This document shows positions 59,728-64,000 of a stretch of DNA of 64,000 nt, one piece after another. Made by a program: the position numbers and the translations under genes. The DNA lies in contig LR990044.1 in NCBI GenBank assembly GCA_905147135.1, positions 11,288,122-11,352,121 of the forward strand, given 5' to 3'. This DNA comes from Blastobasis lacticolella. Lineage: Eukaryota; Arthropoda; Insecta; Lepidoptera; Blastobasidae. Position 1 is the first letter of the stretch, and each line of letters opens with the position of its first letter. The notes beneath the pieces are model-generated. The model saw only the letters and a list, made by a program, of their open reading frames with translations. It was not told the DNA's origin and did no database searches.

Positions 59728-59990
59728 TAGGTAGAGCTCGTCTAGTCTAAAATAACGCGCCCCACTACTTAGTTAGTTGATTTCGATGTGTGAGTGCAAA
59801 TATTGATAACGACACTTCATCTGTGTGGAAGCCAATGAACGACGCGTGCTCCTACGTTTGAATTTCACCGGCAACTGAATGACCAATTACAACGGCATTT
59901 GTATATGTATTGCGTCCATATTTTAAACTTGCTTGTGTGCGTTAATGCGATAGTGGGGCGCGTCATTTTAGATTAGACGAGCTCTACCTA
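59728..59990. mobile_element. MITE (family H) with about 40-bp TIRs
   Basis: The left arm TAGGTAGAGCTCGTCTAGTC...AACGCGCCCCACTA and the right arm (inverse TAGGTAGAGCTCGTCTAATC...GACGCGCCCCACTA) differ at only two to three positions over about 40 bp. 263 bp overall, no coding frame. The ends merge with TA-rich flanks, so a TA or TAG duplication cannot be fixed. Only copy in the window. Confidence 0.85.
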
Positions 59991-60559
59991 CCTAATTGTT
60001 TGCATCTTGTACTACAGGGGGCTTTTAAGAAGAATTGGTAGAGCAAATGTCAAGGCGTATGCTTCTAGACTTTTGCCTTACAGTCGGTGTTATAATATTA
60101 ATCGATCAAAATAACATGTATGTTTTGTAGCCACAGTCAAACACGTTTTGTAGGACACGCCCAGTTACGCTTGTTAATGTTAATCATCGGTTAAAACTTT
60201 TCCCTCTTTGTCGCCAACTTACTGTATTGGCGAATTTTAATTAATGATTAACAATAGATTACCGTACGGGAAACTGGCCGTTAGAATATTGTACTTATGA
60301 ATCCCATAACTGGGTACAAAAATCGTAAAAGATTCACTTTTACTCCGCCGAAGCTCTGCGCCTGCGCATCTGAATAGTTAGTACCTACTTCAACCCGTCA
60401 TATCACAGTCCTCTAAAAGCCAATTATTTGTCTGTGAACGCACTCTGATAGTTCGCAAATTGGCAAGTGAGAGAAAGTAAATTGATTGATTTAGCACGTG
60501 CCCATTCCACATGAAAATTGTGAAACTCCACGAATCTGACATTCCACTGTATCCACTAA

Positions 60560-60920
60560 ACAGTTACCGGCATCGAAAACACCACCCATAGCGCCTAATG
60601 TTCTGACTGCTTAATGTCTCTTTTTGTATAATAATGCGAAAAATTTTCCACAGGGATAAATATGGTTGGCCAATGCGGTCGCGTTTCCATTGCGCGATTA
60701 ATATTAAACAGCTGGCGATCGGCAGCCAAGGCGTTAAGGAGCTGCTGAATATCAAGTGAAATTTGCATGGCTGTCATCTCATACATGAATGTATCGGTCC
60801 ACATTATGTTTTATCGCTCGGTAGGCGCAGGCGCGATTGATTAGCGCGGGCCCGGGGTCGTCGCACGATAGCTCCATCGTGTTTATCAACATGAATATCC
60901 ATGTATGTGCATACGTAGAG
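60560..60920. other. Unique non-coding stretch, possible regulatory element
   Basis: A run of homeodomain-type words (gcgattaatatt, ttgattag, cctaatg) and an E-box CAGCTG sit in moderately GC-rich, repeat-free DNA. It has the look of a conserved enhancer, but conservation cannot be judged from one sequence. Confidence 0.3.
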
Positions 60921-61998
60921 ACAATGTAATCAGCTGCTGCCTAATGAGTACACAATCTGTTTAACGGCGGCCTTTATCTGGGCGACGACACCGGCGGCCA
61001 GCCGTGTAGATGTTAATGAACCGCCTTGCTATTGCCTGCTGTTATGCGCGACTCTGTCGCTGGCTTTATTACGGGCAAAGAGCCTAAGTCCACCTCGGTC
61101 CCACCGCTGCAAGATCTTCCTAAGCCAGGATTAACAGTGGCGACCCAGGAGTCACTGAGTTTTGATACGCAAACGCGGACTATGAGGTTATTTAAAAGGC
61201 ATGGTCTAAGGGTACCTCAAGCGCCGATACCGCATCACCACTCCTAAGGGTGCGACTTGGACGATGGTAACCGTTCCATTAGGTGGACTATCTGACCGTG
61301 TAGCTACCTATCTAGGCAATAAAATTACAACACTACCTACACTATACAAAAACACAATCACATTCATAACTACTCTCCGTGCAGGGAGATTTGCTATGAG
61401 TAAATTTATTTCTACCTCCTATATTTAAGGTTGATTTAAAATTAAACACATTCACGTACTTACCACATGGTTTGTTATTATATTTTATGGAAACAAAGTG
61501 TGAATCAGTAATTGGCTCATGTTTGGAATAATAGACTAAGAATACATTTGTAATTAAAGAAAGCTGTTTATACATATCAATAAACAAAATATAATAAAAC
61601 TAATACTGTCTTCTGTCCCGCAACAAATTAACTAATGAAACAGGAAACAACTTTATATCGAACTTATTGCTAGCTTTTCACTTACGAAACCCCTAGCAAG
61701 CCCTTGCCAAAAACAACATTTAGCCACCGCCGATCACCCCTTTCTGAGAGCGGCAAAGCTTAAGTACCCGTCATTTTTGCACGCTCAAAATGCGCGTGCG
61801 CACCCTAAATTCCTATTCTCCCATGCGGGTCGCGTGGCGCACGCGTGTCCCACATAACACGCAAATTTGAACATAATGAACGACTTCAATCGTCACTTGA
61901 ATTGTTGGGCGATGTACCACTTTAAATTGGGTACGGTGTGTGTGTGATCTTACTGATACAGTAATTGTAACAGAAATAAGTATGTCGCAAAAGGATGT
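60921..61998. other. Non-coding DNA, nothing assigned
   Basis: A 73-codon plus-strand frame at about 61026-61247 lacks an ATG start and a recognisable domain; I did not call it a gene. Confidence 0.3.
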
Positions 61999-62047
61999 AA
62001 TTAAAAGAGTAAGTGAGTAAGTAAGTGAGTAAGTGAGTAAGTAAGTG
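61999..62047 (+). repeat. GTAA/GTGA microsatellite
   Basis: Repeated 'gtaagtgagtaagtaagtgagtaagtgagtaagtaagtg'. A simple-sequence repeat whose units alternate gtaa and gtga. Confidence 0.8.
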
Positions 62048-64000
62048 TAATCTACGTATATGCTTTTTTACCTATTTTTATTTTTCATTAATAGAGCGAC
62101 AGCTTCACTAATTGATGAAGATTTAATGGATAACGGATACGGTTATTAAGGCAGGTGCCTAAGCCAGTCTATTATAGATGGGACAATTATGTTGTAGTTA
62201 TTGTTTACGTAACTTAGGGAAAATTGCAGAGAACAAAAAGGATAGGCAATCACTTTTGGCTGTAGCGCTGAACGATTAACAATGGTTATGAAAGAGTTCG
62301 GTAGACAAGGTTCCTGTTCTGAGGGCCTGTAGGTAACTACATCTTCAGAAAGGAGAGTGGGGTGCGAAAGATCAAAGATCAAGCGTATTTGTTGTGGGTC
62401 AATAATCGAATGTGATCGCCCAGTGATGTGCCCAGGCAGATCGGTTGATATGGAGTAAAGCCAGATTTTTTCAAAGCGCAGAGGATAATATTATTAAGGT
62501 TTCAATTAGGTTAGTTTAGGTACGAGTAAGTGTTGTACCAAAACCGCCAACTCAGGGCAGACGTATCAAAATGCCGTATGCTTAGGCAGATCCCGATCGG
62601 TCCGACGATCGACGCACGACATATACAAACAACACTATTTACATAGTGAGATATTATATTACGAGGCACACCGGTTGATATTTACAAACCGGATCGTCTA
62701 AACTAAACATTTCCAATACTTCACCGTATTATCTTTTTATTTCGAATGCAATAAAATCTCAATCATAGCCGACAAATATTAATTGCCGTTGTATGTTTAT
62801 TCGTTTTACAGGTACCTGTAATTATAATTGACATTTCGAAGTTCGTAATGTCACGGAACCCATCGGGTTAAAAGGTAAAAAGTGTAGATCGGCTGCGTTT
62901 GCGCATCGCCGCATACGTTAACCTTTGTCCCCTCGACCCGCACCGACCGTTACACCCCTATTTCGCACCCCCGTTCGGAAACATCCCACTTCATTACAGA
63001 AACGGTAACTTAAAAAGTTTAATGTGTACACAATAGAGCGTAAATTATAGAGACTATTTAATGAAATGCCATTGATATCTCGCTCCTCCCGCGGTTGTAT
63101 ATTTTTTATTACACTTTATTGTACAAAAAATACAATTTAAAACAAGGGCGGCCTTATTGCTAAGAGCGACCTCTTCCATGCAAACATTTTCACGAAAATT
63201 TGTGTAAGTAATATACCAAATACAATAAAACACAAATAAATGCAACTACTTAGATACATATCCACAATAGTTGTATAATAGATAAATTGTAACAATGGCG
63301 TTTCTTTTTATTTGATCAAAAACAGAAACTTTCACCCGAAACCGTCCTTGGCGGGAAACTACTTAATGAAGCATTAAATAAAAATTATTCGTCCAAATCT
63401 ACTTCAATTGGCGTATTAACGAGTGGTCTTGACATAATTCCGATTGCATTGCGGAGTTATATTTAGAGTCCGATATCCAGTCCATTACGCGTTACTTACG
63501 GCAACGTTCAAATTGGAACTGCGTTGAGGTGTGACGTAAAGAGTGCCTACCAACATTATCGTTTAAGTTACGTCGGTACGATACGTAATAAGCTCCATTT
63601 AGCCGTGGACTGCTTCCGCATAATATGTAATTGAACACGTATTGCATTGGAGCATTGTGTTAGCAACGTATTCCTGTAAAAAATGTATCCCAAGTCGTTG
63701 CCAGAGGCTAATCTGGGAGCGTTGGGAGCGAAGGTAATCGCTTTGATTTAGCTTGCCGAAGCTTACGTTTCTTTTGTGGAGTGGATTGTACTTTTATCAA
63801 GAAGTTTTTCTTTCATCCAGGAAGAGTACTTTTAATGTTGAGATTGTTGATTCTGAACGGAAATGGTTGATGATGATAGAGAAGTCGTTACATTTATTTA
63901 TTTATGTAACTACTAATTAGGTAATCGAAACCAACTGACACACTACAGGGCATTAAAATCCCACGTTAAGTTCCCATGACATCAATCTTCCCTGTTTTGA
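62048..64000. other. Mostly unique non-coding DNA to the window edge
   Basis: No exon, RNA gene or complete transposon recognised. A phrase at 62828-62862 ('gacatttcgaagttcgtaatgtcacgg') recalls the ends of MITE family E but is too short to call. Confidence 0.3.

Noticed and set aside
61026..61247. 73-codon plus-strand frame
   Set aside because: Starts at TTG, lacks a domain and splice signals; possibly composition-driven.
1..64000. CRISPR arrays, operons, prophage or other bacterial systems
   Set aside because: No regularly spaced repeats, no bacterial gene density and no ribosome-binding sites; the window is animal nuclear DNA.

Overview
This window looks like nuclear DNA of a moth or butterfly (Lepidoptera). 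The basis is pattern recognition. The DNA is AT-rich and full of TAGGTA/TACCTA words. It carries Helitron fragments with the lepidopteran 3' signature (GGGTCCGCTAG, or GAAGCCGG...GGTC(G/A)CTAG followed by T), tRNA-derived SINEs, many short terminal-inverted-repeat elements (MITEs), and decayed C-terminal pieces of LINE reverse transcriptases. There are no operons, no ribosome-binding sites and no long open frames outside one spliced gene.

Layout. Positions 1 to about 18.9 kb are repeat-poor and non-coding apart from one LINE relic at 2.3-2.6 kb. At 17913-17972 on the minus strand there is a short first coding exon: an ATG, 20 codons, then a consensus donor GTAAGT. A long upstream 5' UTR or promoter-like stretch lies at about 17.97-18.86 kb. 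The gene would continue leftwards, so the first 17.9 kb is probably a large first intron, perhaps rich in regulatory DNA. The gene itself is not identified.

From 19 to 60 kb the sequence is a graveyard of transposable elements. It includes two hAT-type MITEs with perfect 8-bp target duplications (20295-20733 and 31209-31541), a larger TIR element with a Helitron nested in it (28135-28840), three further MITE families with two or three copies each, two single-copy MITEs, two SINE families, a tandem pair of 5S-rRNA-like sequences (54.5-54.8 kb), and many LINE 3' ends. One SINE, at 58.3-58.9 kb, is split by two MITEs.

The only complete gene I can support is a two-exon MADF-BESS protein of 301 residues at 37280-38829 on the plus strand, with clean splice sites and a poly(A) signal. 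It is probably a DNA-binding transcriptional regulator. From about 60 kb to the end the DNA is again mostly unique and non-coding. I found no evidence for a new multi-gene system. The items most worth following are the orphan first exon, the MADF-BESS gene, the 5S-like tandem repeat and the nested or target-site-marked MITEs.
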